The position numbers and the translations under genes are program-made. Below, one piece after another: positions 1 through 4,198 of a stretch of DNA of 7,245 nucleotides; within the stretch, counting starts at the first letter, position 1, and the number at the start of each line of letters is the position of its first letter. Origin of the DNA: Cytophagales bacterium (GTDB lineage: Bacteria; Bacteroidota; Bacteroidia; Cytophagales; UBA9547). The notes under the pieces were generated by a model. It was not told the origin of the DNA and ran no database searches. It saw nothing but the letters and a program-made list of their open reading frames with translations. The DNA lies in NCBI GenBank assembly GCA_003476475.1, contig DMUD01000183.1, forward strand, positions 1 through 7,245, in the 5' to 3' direction.

Positions 1-180
1 TGTAAAATGATTATCTCCGATTTTAGCGAAAAAACCATGCAGGTGCGCGCCACTATGAGCGCTTCCGACCCCGACAAGGCGTTCGAACTGCGTGCCCAAA
101 TAAGGGAAGAACTGATTGGATACCTGAAACAAAATTATGCTGATTTGTTGCCTCGCGTACTCATCAACAGTACTGAATAG
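1..180 (+). CDS. MscS-family mechanosensitive ion channel, C-terminal fragment
   Basis: This is the last 59 codons of a gene that begins before the window and ends at TAG 178-180. The visible residues run from CKMIISDFSEKTMQVRA through MSASDPDKAFELRAQIREELIGYL (given here in pieces) to a final LPR and a short tail. The pattern of a beta strand ending in 'QVRA.MSASD', then 'AFELR..IREELI.YL' and 'YADLLPR', is what I recognise from the cytoplasmic C-terminal alpha/beta domain of long MscS-type channels, which commonly end in 'LREKLI.FL...YP..LPR'. Such channels sit in the inner membrane and release solutes on hypo-osmotic shock. The pore-lining helix and beta domain are outside the window, so the family call rests on this tail alone. 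The stop overlaps the GTG start of the next gene by one base (TAGTG), which suggests translational coupling. An alternative is another cytoplasmic protein with a similar C-terminus. Confidence 0.7.
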   Translation, partial: CKMIISDFSEKTMQVRATMSASDPDKAFELRAQIREELIGYLKQNYADLLPRVLINSTE

Positions 181-944
181 TGTTTTTTATTTTTTCCAAA
201 ATACTGCATTTTCTTTTTGTGCCTTTTTATTGGCTTTACGGCACTATGCTGGCTTCTTTTTTTGTTTCGCCCAAAAAGAAACGAATACTCCTTATTTCCT
301 CTATTTGTATTCTATATGTGTACTCCACCGAAATTTTTTTAAATCCCCTGCTTTGGTGGTGGGAGACACCTTTGGTGTGGTACAAAGAGGTGGAAGAGGG
401 TTACGATGCGGCCATAGTGCTGGGGGGCATGGCCTCGTCTGGCAAACTTCCCGACGATAGGACTCATTTTGCTGGGTCGTCGGACAGGCTTATGCACGCC
501 ATGCAATTGTACAAGTTGGGAAAAGCCAAAAAAATCATTCTGAGCGGTGGCAGTGGAGAGATATTTGGGAAGAAAATACCCGAGGCGGAATATTTAAAAA
601 GGGTATTGTTGTTGTGTGGGGTAAAAGAATCCGACATTATTTGTGAAGACAAATCGCGAAATACCCGTGAAAATGCTACCAATACGGTAGTTTTGACAAG
701 AAAATATTTCGCACCAAGGGCCAAGTTTTTATTGGTTACATCGGCATGGCACATGCCCCGCGCCATTGCTTGCTATGAAAAAGTGGGCTTGAAAGTAAAG
801 GCCTTTCCCGTCGATTCGCAAGCCAAGGAAACCATCATATCGCTTGATAATTTTCTTCCTAGTGTGTGGGCACCATGCAAGTGGCACATCATTTTGCACG
901 AACTGATGGGCTATGCAGTGTATAAAGTAAGTGGCTATATCTAA
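180..944 (+). CDS. DUF218 / YdcF-SanA-ElyC family membrane-anchored protein
   Basis: 254 codons starting with GTG, which shares a base with the preceding TAG stop; no better-placed ATG precedes the first membrane segment. Two hydrophobic stretches (about residues 2-28 and 35-55) are separated by the basic PKKKR turn, so the protein is probably anchored in the inner membrane. The DUF218 domain follows: DAAIVLGG at 76-83, SGGSG at 122-126, a conserved Glu near 135, SRNTRENA at 159-166 and LLVTSAWHMPRA at 184-195. These are the family's conserved blocks, which form a Rossmann-like fold. Family members SanA and ElyC are linked to envelope integrity and peptidoglycan or lipid-carrier homeostasis in Enterobacteria; the reaction is not known, so a role in envelope maintenance is inference. 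Coupling to a mechanosensitive channel gene fits an envelope-stress theme. Length is close to that of ElyC-type proteins. Confidence 0.88.
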   Translation: MFFIFSKILHFLFVPFYWLYGTMLASFFVSPKKKRILLISSICILYVYSTEIFLNPLLWWWETPLVWYKEVEEGYDAAIVLGGMASSGKLPDDRTHFAGSSDRLMHAMQLYKLGKAKKIILSGGSGEIFGKKIPEAEYLKRVLLLCGVKESDIICEDKSRNTRENATNTVVLTRKYFAPRAKFLLVTSAWHMPRAIACYEKVGLKVKAFPVDSQAKETIISLDNFLPSVWAPCKWHIILHELMGYAVYKVSGYI

Positions 945-994
945 AGCTAGCCATTATTTCAATATAACTCACCTATATTCAGGTTGGGTAGAAG

Positions 995-1050
995 GCGCTG
1001 TTTTTAACAGCTACCATATACTGTAAATCTGTACCCTGAGCTTGTAGAAG
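995..1050 (-). repeat. Dispersed repeat, copy A (short, diverged, inverted relative to copies B and C)
   Basis: When copy B is reverse-complemented it aligns here by hand: a 6-bp hairpin GCTGTT-TTT-AACAGC (997-1011; GCTGTT-GCA-AACAGC in B and C), then an AT-rich spacer, then AATCTGTACCCTGAGCTT against AATCTTTACCCTGGGCTT, then TAGAAG against TAGAAAG. The long hairpin found in copies B and C is missing. The copy begins about 50 bases after the DUF218 stop and is oriented, relative to that gene, exactly as copies B and C are relative to the minus-strand genes that end next to them. Confidence 0.65.
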
Positions 1051-1065
1051 AGGCTTAACAACTTT

Positions 1066-1086
1066 AAACATCTATACTTTATACTT
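1066..1086 (+). repeat. Left arm of inverted repeat flanking the carbonic anhydrase gene
   Basis: A 21-base stretch beginning AAACATCTA and ending TTATACTT lies 14 bases before the ATG at 1101. Its reverse complement is found at 1626-1646, seven bases after the stop codon, with 20 of 21 positions matching (the one difference is at 1075). The arm is AT-rich, but 20/21 is longer than I would expect by chance at this spacing. On a transcript covering both arms they could pair and enclose the whole coding region. Confidence 0.6.
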
Positions 1087-1100
1087 TAAAACTTAAAAAA

Positions 1101-1619
1101 ATGCCTCTAATTAAACCCGTAAAAGGAATTAGCCCTCGTTTTGGCAAAGATTGTTTTTTTGCTGAAAATGCCACCATCGTGGGCGACGTGCAAACGGGCG
1201 ACCACTGCACCTTTTGGTTTCAAAGTGTAGTAAGAGCCGATGTGCATTACATCAAAATGGGGCATAATGTCAATGTGCAAGACGGAGCCATACTGCATGG
1301 CACGTATCAAAAGCACCCGTTGAATATTGGCAACCATGTTTCTATCGGACATCGCGCCATAGTGCACGGCTGCACCATCGAAGACAATGTGATGATAGGC
1401 ATGGGAGCGATTGTGATGGACAATGCCTACATCGAAAAAAATAGCTTGATAGCAGCAGGGGCAGTGGTTTTGGAAAATACCCGAGTGGAAAGCGGCAGCG
1501 TGTATGCCGGCGTGCCCGCCAAAAAAGTAAAGGAACTGAGCCCCGAACATTTCAAAGCCCTGAACGAACGCATTGCTAATAATTATGTGATGTATGCGTC
1601 GTGGTATGAAGAGAAATAA
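1101..1619 (+). CDS. Gamma carbonic anhydrase-like hexapeptide-repeat protein (YrdA/PaaY/CaiE family)
   Basis: 172 codons from ATG 1101 to TAA 1617-1619, the usual size of this family. The protein is a left-handed beta-helix of hexapeptide repeats (about residues 20-140, seen as [V/I]G....[I/V] periods such as ATIVGDV, NVSIGH-like and VMIGMGAIV) followed by a C-terminal helix (about 146-165). The gamma-CA signature residues are present: Arg45 and Asp47 in VVRADV, Gln60 and Asp61 in NVQDGAILH, and three candidate metal ligands, His66, His84 (SIGHR) and His89 (VHGC). Family members are cytoplasmic trimers binding Zn or Fe; many of the short YrdA/PaaY-type proteins have weak or no proven CO2 hydration activity, so the call is at family level. 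The leader is A-rich (ACTTAAAAAAATG) with no Shine-Dalgarno motif, common in Bacteroidota. It has no operon partner on its strand and is bracketed by an inverted repeat. Confidence 0.93.
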   Translation: MPLIKPVKGISPRFGKDCFFAENATIVGDVQTGDHCTFWFQSVVRADVHYIKMGHNVNVQDGAILHGTYQKHPLNIGNHVSIGHRAIVHGCTIEDNVMIGMGAIVMDNAYIEKNSLIAAGAVVLENTRVESGSVYAGVPAKKVKELSPEHFKALNERIANNYVMYASWYEEK

Positions 1620-1625
1620 AATAAG

Positions 1626-1646
1626 AAGTATAAAGTTTAGATGTTT
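1626..1646 (-). repeat. Right arm of inverted repeat flanking the carbonic anhydrase gene
   Basis: This is the reverse complement of 1066-1086 with one mismatch in 21 bases. It begins AAGTATAAAG and ends GATGTTT, starting seven bases after the stop codon of the carbonic-anhydrase-like gene. The similarity stops on the gene side of both arms and fades on the outer side, so the two arms are discrete. Confidence 0.6.
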
Positions 1647-1693
1647 CTAGGTTCACCCACCTAATTATCCAATCTGAGAGGAAGGCTTCAAAA

Positions 1694-1826
1694 ACCCGTC
1701 CGCTTAGCTTGTCGAAGCGCATCTTTCTAAAAGCCCAGGGTAAAGATTAAAGTGTATATAGCTGTTGCAAACAGCAATCTAAACCGCCCTCGTTAGTGCG
1801 CGGCGGTAACGAAGGCGCTGAGTGGG
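1694..1826 (+). repeat. Dispersed repeat, copy B (direct repeat of copy C)
   Basis: It starts ACCCGTCCGCTTAGCTTGTC and ends GAGTGGG. Bases 1736-1826 match 2616-2706 at 87 of 91 positions without gaps (differences at 1758, 1802, 1813 and 1818), and 1694-1716 match 2587-2609 at 22 of 23. Between these blocks copy B has about 13 extra bases. Internal structure: small hairpin GCTGTT-GCA-AACAGC at 1761-1775, and a larger stem 1783-1795 with 1807-1819 that is imperfect here (two mismatches in 13). It lies about 30 bases beyond the toxin stop, with the same orientation relative to the toxin gene that copy C has to the FISUMP gene. Confidence 0.9.
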
Positions 1827-1856
1827 ACGAAATGGGAATTGCTTCAGTTGGGATAG

Positions 1857-2189
1857 TTAATGGAAATGTAAACTTTCCACAATCATTTTGAGGTCATTTG
1901 GCTTCACATCTTCCTTTTCGCTTTTGTCATAAATTGTGAGAAAATAAATGGATTTTGGATCAAGACATAAATAGATAATGACCCTTGCGCCAGCCCGTTT
2001 ACCTTTTCCTTTTGAAGCTAAAGATAGTCGAATTTTGTAGCAATTGTTGCCTAAAGAAACCCCTGAATCTGGTTTTTCTGCTAAATCATTGATAAGATTG
2101 GTATATTCCTTTTTTAGGGAAGGAAATTTTTTGACTAGCCGTTTTAATTCTTTTTCAAAACGATGCGTAGAAAAAACACTATAACTCAT
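1857..2189 (-). CDS. Type II toxin, RelE/ParE superfamily
   Basis: 110 codons, ATG (complement of 2187-2189) to TAA (1857-1859). The fold signature is that of the RelE/ParE superfamily: two N-terminal helices rich in Lys and Phe (F11, K14, L18 to about residue 38), then beta strands YKIRL (51-55), a very basic loop KGKGKRAGARVI (60-71), IYFLTIYDKS (81-90) and a C-terminal helix (about 97-107). RelE-type members cleave mRNA on the ribosome and ParE-type members inhibit gyrase; the sequence does not settle which. The basic residues around 52-69 with Tyr87 and Lys89 are consistent with an RNase but are not diagnostic. The gene is downstream of and overlaps the antitoxin gene by 11 bases, so the two are translated together. 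The frame is intact, so the toxin is probably functional. Direct repeats bracket the pair. Confidence 0.87.
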   Translation of the reverse strand: MSYSVFSTHRFEKELKRLVKKFPSLKKEYTNLINDLAEKPDSGVSLGNNCYKIRLSLASKGKGKRAGARVIIYLCLDPKSIYFLTIYDKSEKEDVKPNDLKMIVESLHFH

Positions 2190-2388
2190 CCAACAATTCT
2201 TGCGCTGTTTTTAGCTTGATTTTGCCCTGCTTGTGCAAACGTACATCATCGGCAGCCTCTTTCAAATCACTCATCAGTTTGGCTGTTTCTTTACCCAAAG
2301 GCTTTGCTTTTCTTACAAAAGCAAGACTTTTCAACACCTGCATACTAATGGAAGCATTTTTATCCTTTATGTCAAGCAATACTTTCAT
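2179..2388 (-). CDS. Type II antitoxin partner of the RelE/ParE-like toxin
   Basis: 69 codons, ATG at the complement of 2386-2388 to TAG at 2179-2181. The protein starts MKVLLDIKDKNASISMQVLK, a start I recognise from small antitoxin-like proteins that precede RelE/ParE toxins in Bacteroidota. It continues with a charged helical middle (about 30-52) and a C-terminal KTAQELLDEL segment that would be expected to wrap the toxin. The N-terminal beta strand plus helix could be the DNA-binding and dimerisation part, but no textbook HTH or RHH is obvious, so DNA binding is inference. The 3' end overlaps the toxin start by 11 bases, and a perfect TAnnTTTG box lies 16 bases upstream of the ATG. Type II antitoxins normally repress their own promoter together with the toxin; no clear operator palindrome is visible. 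Confidence 0.85.
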   Translation of the reverse strand: MKVLLDIKDKNASISMQVLKSLAFVRKAKPLGKETAKLMSDLKEAADDVRLHKQGKIKLKTAQELLDEL

Positions 2389-2404
2389 TTTGTTGTTGTT
2401 TTTA

Positions 2405-2412
2405 CAAATCTA
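2405..2412 (-). promoter_or_regulatory. Candidate -7 box of the toxin-antitoxin promoter
   Basis: The minus strand reads TAGATTTG, a perfect match to the Bacteroidota -7 consensus TAnnTTTG, 16 bases before the antitoxin ATG. That would give a leader of roughly 10 bases. The only nearby TTTG (minus strand of about 2425-2428) is closer than the usual -33 spacing, so only the -7 element is supported. Confidence 0.45.
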
Positions 2413-2586
2413 ACTTTTTCTAACCAAATTTCTGTCTCTATTTGTTTCTCACTCTGTCATCTTAATGGATAGTGTTATGCCTGGCAATTTCAAACTTAAA
2501 TTCCTCGCTAAGCCTACCAAAGCAAATTCGGTGAGATTTTTGCGCTTATATCTTTGTTTATGGTATAGAAATTTCTAGTTAAAAGC

Positions 2587-2706
2587 ACCCGTCCGCTGAG
2601 CTTGTCGAAAAAGCGCAGGGTAAAGATTAAAGTGTATGTAGCTGTTGCAAACAGCAATCTAAACCGCCCTCGTTAGTGCGCAGCGGTAACGAGGGCGGTG
2701 AGTGGG
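2587..2706 (+). repeat. Dispersed repeat, copy C (direct repeat of copy B)
   Basis: It starts ACCCGTCCGCTGAGCTTGTC and ends GAGTGGG, and is the partner of copy B at an offset of 880 over the core (2616-2706). Copy C carries the intact version of the long hairpin (2663-2699) and the same small hairpin GCTGTT-GCA-AACAGC (2641-2655). The segment TGAGCTTGTCGAA near its left end is shared with copy B (one change) and, as TGAGCTTGTAGAA, with copy A. No open reading frame inside the repeat resembles a transposase. Confidence 0.9.
2663..2699. terminator. Perfect 13-bp hairpin, possible terminator or 3'-end stabiliser for the FISUMP gene
   Basis: ACCGCCCTCGTTA (2663-2675), an 11-base loop and TAACGAGGGCGGT (2687-2699) pair at all 13 positions. 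It lies 23 bases beyond the FISUMP stop, on the minus strand. The tract that follows on that strand is TTTAGATT, only weakly T-rich, so classic Rho-independent termination is uncertain; a role in protecting the mRNA 3' end is equally possible. Because it is part of a dispersed repeat, it may simply be the repeat's own structure. Confidence 0.4.
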
Positions 2707-2722
2707 GGTTTGTGTTAATGTA

Positions 2723-3481
2723 TTAATCTCTTATGCAGCGTATTGCATTTCCGTTTTCTTTAATGTTTTCAAAATCAGTCACAGCGCTATTTGTATAGCT
2801 GAGCCCTTGACCAAAAGCGCTTGTTTTTGCATATGGTGGGCTAACAGATGTCTTGCTACTCTCGGTGCTAGTCCACCAACCTGTAGAAGTTCCAATGCTT
2901 CCGAATGTGCCGTTCGCGGTTCGTGTAGGGGCAGGAAGTGCGTTAAACCCACTGCTATTTGTGCCATTGCCACTTGCATTAAAGTACATATTCCAACCAG
3001 TCGTACTTTTTAATTGCAAGCCAGGGTTTGTTCCTAAGTAATTAATCATTGTCGTCCATTCATCATTAGAAGGAACATGCCAACCTTTTGGACAAATTTC
3101 ACCAGCATTTATGGCATACCAATTGTACAAGGCTCCATATTTATTTGTTTGACTAGAAATACTGTCATTTTTATTCCAAAACATGGCAGGTGTAGAGGGT
3201 GCTGTGGTGTTTGTAATCAGGGGAATAGGTGTGCCATTGTTGTATTTAGTGGTACGAAGATTTTCAGCCATCCATGTTTGAGTGCCAATTTTGACTATGG
3301 GGTAGGTGTAGCCATCTATGGTCGCAGCGTCGTTGGGATTTTTGAAAAATACACTATCAACATTTGAAATGGGGTATTTTAATAATCTACCTAGTTTTTG
3401 TCGTACATACATAGTGTCTTGCGCAAAACTCATAGTGATTGCGAAAGTAAAAATCAATGCTGAAGTAATTTTCTTTTTCAT
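2723..3481 (-). CDS. Secreted FISUMP-domain protein (Fibrobacter succinogenes major paralogous domain)
   Basis: 252 codons, ATG at the complement of 3479-3481. A Sec signal peptide (MKKKITSALIFTFAITMSFA, cleavage after residue 20 before QD) is followed by a short motif VRQKLGRLLKYPISNVDSVFF (about 26-46, split here from its neighbours) of the '.DG....Y.IS.IDS..F' kind common at the N-termini of Bacteroidota surface proteins. The FISUMP domain fills the rest: IGTQTWMAENLRTTKYNNGT (65-84), KYGALYNWYA (114-123), CPKGWHVPSNDEW (130-142), a GFNALPAPTR block (178-187), GWWTSTES (201-208) and the terminal AIRCIRD (246-252). Cys130 and Cys249 are the usual conserved pair. The biochemical role of this domain is unknown; it is common in exported proteins of Fibrobacteres and Bacteroidota. 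There is no T9SS tail of its own. It is the second gene of a minus-strand pair, 13 bases after a T9SS-tailed protein. Confidence 0.9.
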   Translation of the reverse strand: MKKKITSALIFTFAITMSFAQDTMYVRQKLGRLLKYPISNVDSVFFKNPNDAATIDGYTYPIVKIGTQTWMAENLRTTKYNNGTPIPLITNTTAPSTPAMFWNKNDSISSQTNKYGALYNWYAINAGEICPKGWHVPSNDEWTTMINYLGTNPGLQLKSTTGWNMYFNASGNGTNSSGFNALPAPTRTANGTFGSIGTSTGWWTSTESSKTSVSPPYAKTSAFGQGLSYTNSAVTDFENIKENGNAIRCIRD

Positions 3482-3494
3482 TTTTATATAAATT

Positions 3495-4016
3495 TTAGTT
3501 GTTGATAATCAGTTGTTTTGTTTCAATTTTATTTCCTGTTTCTATTTTAAAAATGTACACACCGGGCGACCAGTTGTCTTTGTTTAAATAAATTTCGTTA
3601 TTGCCTAATTGACTTGATTTTTCTGTTTGCCAAACAGTGATTCCTTTTAAATCAATTATTTTCAAGGTGGTCAGTGTAGTTTGCGAAGCATCGTACCGAA
3701 TTGTTAAAACTCCGTTTACTAAAGGGTTCGGGAAAAGCTGAAGGGAAGTTGATGAATGGTTTCTTTCTTCTTCCATACCAGTTGTCAAATTGATGAAATT
3801 GAAAAACCTAACATTACTTAGTAGGGTTGTTTCTATTTTGCCATCCGTTTTGTTTACTTGAACTATGCCTGATGGAAAAGTGAGACTTCTAATGGCCGTT
3901 AAGGTGTGTTGTATTTTTGTATCATCTTTCAGATTGATGTTCAATGTGTTTTGTGCATTTGCATAATATATGCCAAGAAATAAAAGTAAGGGGAGAGTTT
4001 TTATCTTATTTCTCAT
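3495..4016 (-). CDS. Small secreted protein with type IX secretion (Por) C-terminal sorting domain
   Basis: 173 codons from ATG (complement of 4014-4016) to TAA (3495-3497). An upstream in-frame TTG at 4031 adds five residues, but the ATG places a standard signal peptide directly at the N-terminus (MRNKIKTLPLLLFLGIYYANA, shown in the frame; cleavage after residue 21 before Q), so I prefer it. Residues 24-75 hold two successive copies of a short '..DDT.I..TL..IRSLTF' / '..TDGKIETTLLSNVRFFNF' motif. The C-terminus from about residue 92 is a type A sorting domain: LQLFPNP (92-98), LTIRYD, LKIIDLKG (118-125), NWSPGVYIFKIETG (148-161) and KQLIIN near the end. The family directs proteins across the outer membrane through T9SS, with removal of the tail and attachment to the surface or release. 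Little protein is left besides the motif pair and the tail. It is probably cotranscribed with the FISUMP gene. No function can be assigned. Confidence 0.88.
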   Translation of the reverse strand: MRNKIKTLPLLLFLGIYYANAQNTLNINLKDDTKIQHTLTAIRSLTFPSGIVQVNKTDGKIETTLLSNVRFFNFINLTTGMEEERNHSSTSLQLFPNPLVNGVLTIRYDASQTTLTTLKIIDLKGITVWQTEKSSQLGNNEIYLNKDNWSPGVYIFKIETGNKIETKQLIINN

Positions 4017-4198
4017 TTTAAAAGTAGTCAAAGAGGTGGATTATTTTTTAGTGAAAATTGTTTATGTGTTTACAAATAATTTTATTGTTAATTTTTTACA
4101 AAAAGAATAACTAAATCAATACTCGCTAATCAGTTTTTTAAAATTTTCATTAGTTTTAACCCAAAAATTATTACTTTTAGTATTTGAATTGGGTAAAA
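4017..4198. promoter_or_regulatory. AT-rich divergent promoter region between the T9SS/FISUMP pair and the XRE regulator
   Basis: 182 bases, strongly A+T rich, separating two divergent genes, so it must carry a promoter on each strand unless one gene is silent. On the plus strand TACTTTTA (4172-4179) is one base off TAnnTTTG and is well placed for a short leader before ATG 4199. On the minus strand ATTATTTG lies at about 4073-4080 and departs from the consensus in its first two bases. A spaced 5-bp inverted repeat CTAAT...ATTAG is present (about 4127-4154), too weak to call an operator. Confidence 0.4.

Larger units (their letters stand above)
945..1100. other. Intergenic region with repeat copy A and left arm of an inverted repeat
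   Basis: 156 bases between the DUF218 gene and the carbonic-anhydrase-like gene with no coding potential that I can see. It holds the diverged repeat copy A (995-1050) and, closer to the next gene, an AT-rich stretch (1066-1086) that is the left arm of an inverted repeat around the carbonic anhydrase gene. No exact TAnnTTTG -7 box is present; TACTTTA-like stretches at 1075-1090 are the nearest match, so the start of transcription for the next gene is unresolved. Confidence 0.6.
1620..1856. other. Intergenic region between convergent genes, with inverted-repeat arm and repeat copy B
   Basis: 237 bases between the carbonic anhydrase gene (plus) and the toxin gene (minus), which converge here. 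No gene is visible. The space is filled by the right arm of the inverted repeat (1626-1646), about 45 unremarkable bases, and repeat copy B (1694-1826). The imperfect hairpin in copy B is the only terminator-like structure for either gene. Confidence 0.6.
2389..2722. other. Intergenic region with the TA promoter, a possible gene remnant and repeat copy C
   Basis: 334 bases without a confident gene. From the antitoxin side it holds a candidate -7 box (2405-2412), then an open minus-strand stretch without a start codon (2449-2574) that may be a decayed coding fragment, then repeat copy C (2587-2706) with its hairpin. A 37-codon plus-strand frame from ATG 2465 to TAG 2578 overlaps the minus-strand stretch; it has no recognisable features and I do not call it a gene. 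Confidence 0.55.

Noticed and set aside
1107..1550. 147-codon minus-strand open frame opposite the carbonic-anhydrase-like gene
   Set aside because: The plus-strand frame has a complete set of family motifs including the three His ligands; the minus-strand frame is rich in His, Phe and Tyr and shows no domain.
2549..2556. Plus-strand TATCTTTG, a perfect -7 box match
   Set aside because: No plus-strand gene follows; the 8-base consensus with two free positions occurs often in AT-rich DNA.
2465..2578. 37-codon plus-strand frame (MDSVMPGNF...)
   Set aside because: It has no ribosome binding site, no recognisable motif, and sits in intergenic DNA opposite another open stretch; the length is unremarkable.
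1694..2706. Repeats B and C as ends of an insertion sequence
   Set aside because: They are direct rather than inverted, contain no transposase, and the enclosed genes are a toxin-antitoxin pair; no target-site duplication is visible.
995..2706. CRISPR array
   Set aside because: Only three copies, hundreds of bases apart, of unequal length and mixed orientation, with genes between them and no cas genes.
4017..4031. TTG start adding five residues to the T9SS-tailed protein
   Set aside because: It would put residues MTTFK ahead of a standard signal peptide that starts cleanly at the ATG (4014-4016).
4120..4160. Operator palindromes for the XRE regulator (CTAAT...ATTAG and an AAAATTTT core)
   Set aside because: Short inverted matches are expected by chance in sequence this AT-rich and no second copy is found.
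4184..4198. TTG start adding five residues to the XRE regulator
   Set aside because: The ATG at 4199 leaves the complete HTH, and the TTG lies in the promoter-like TATTTG.
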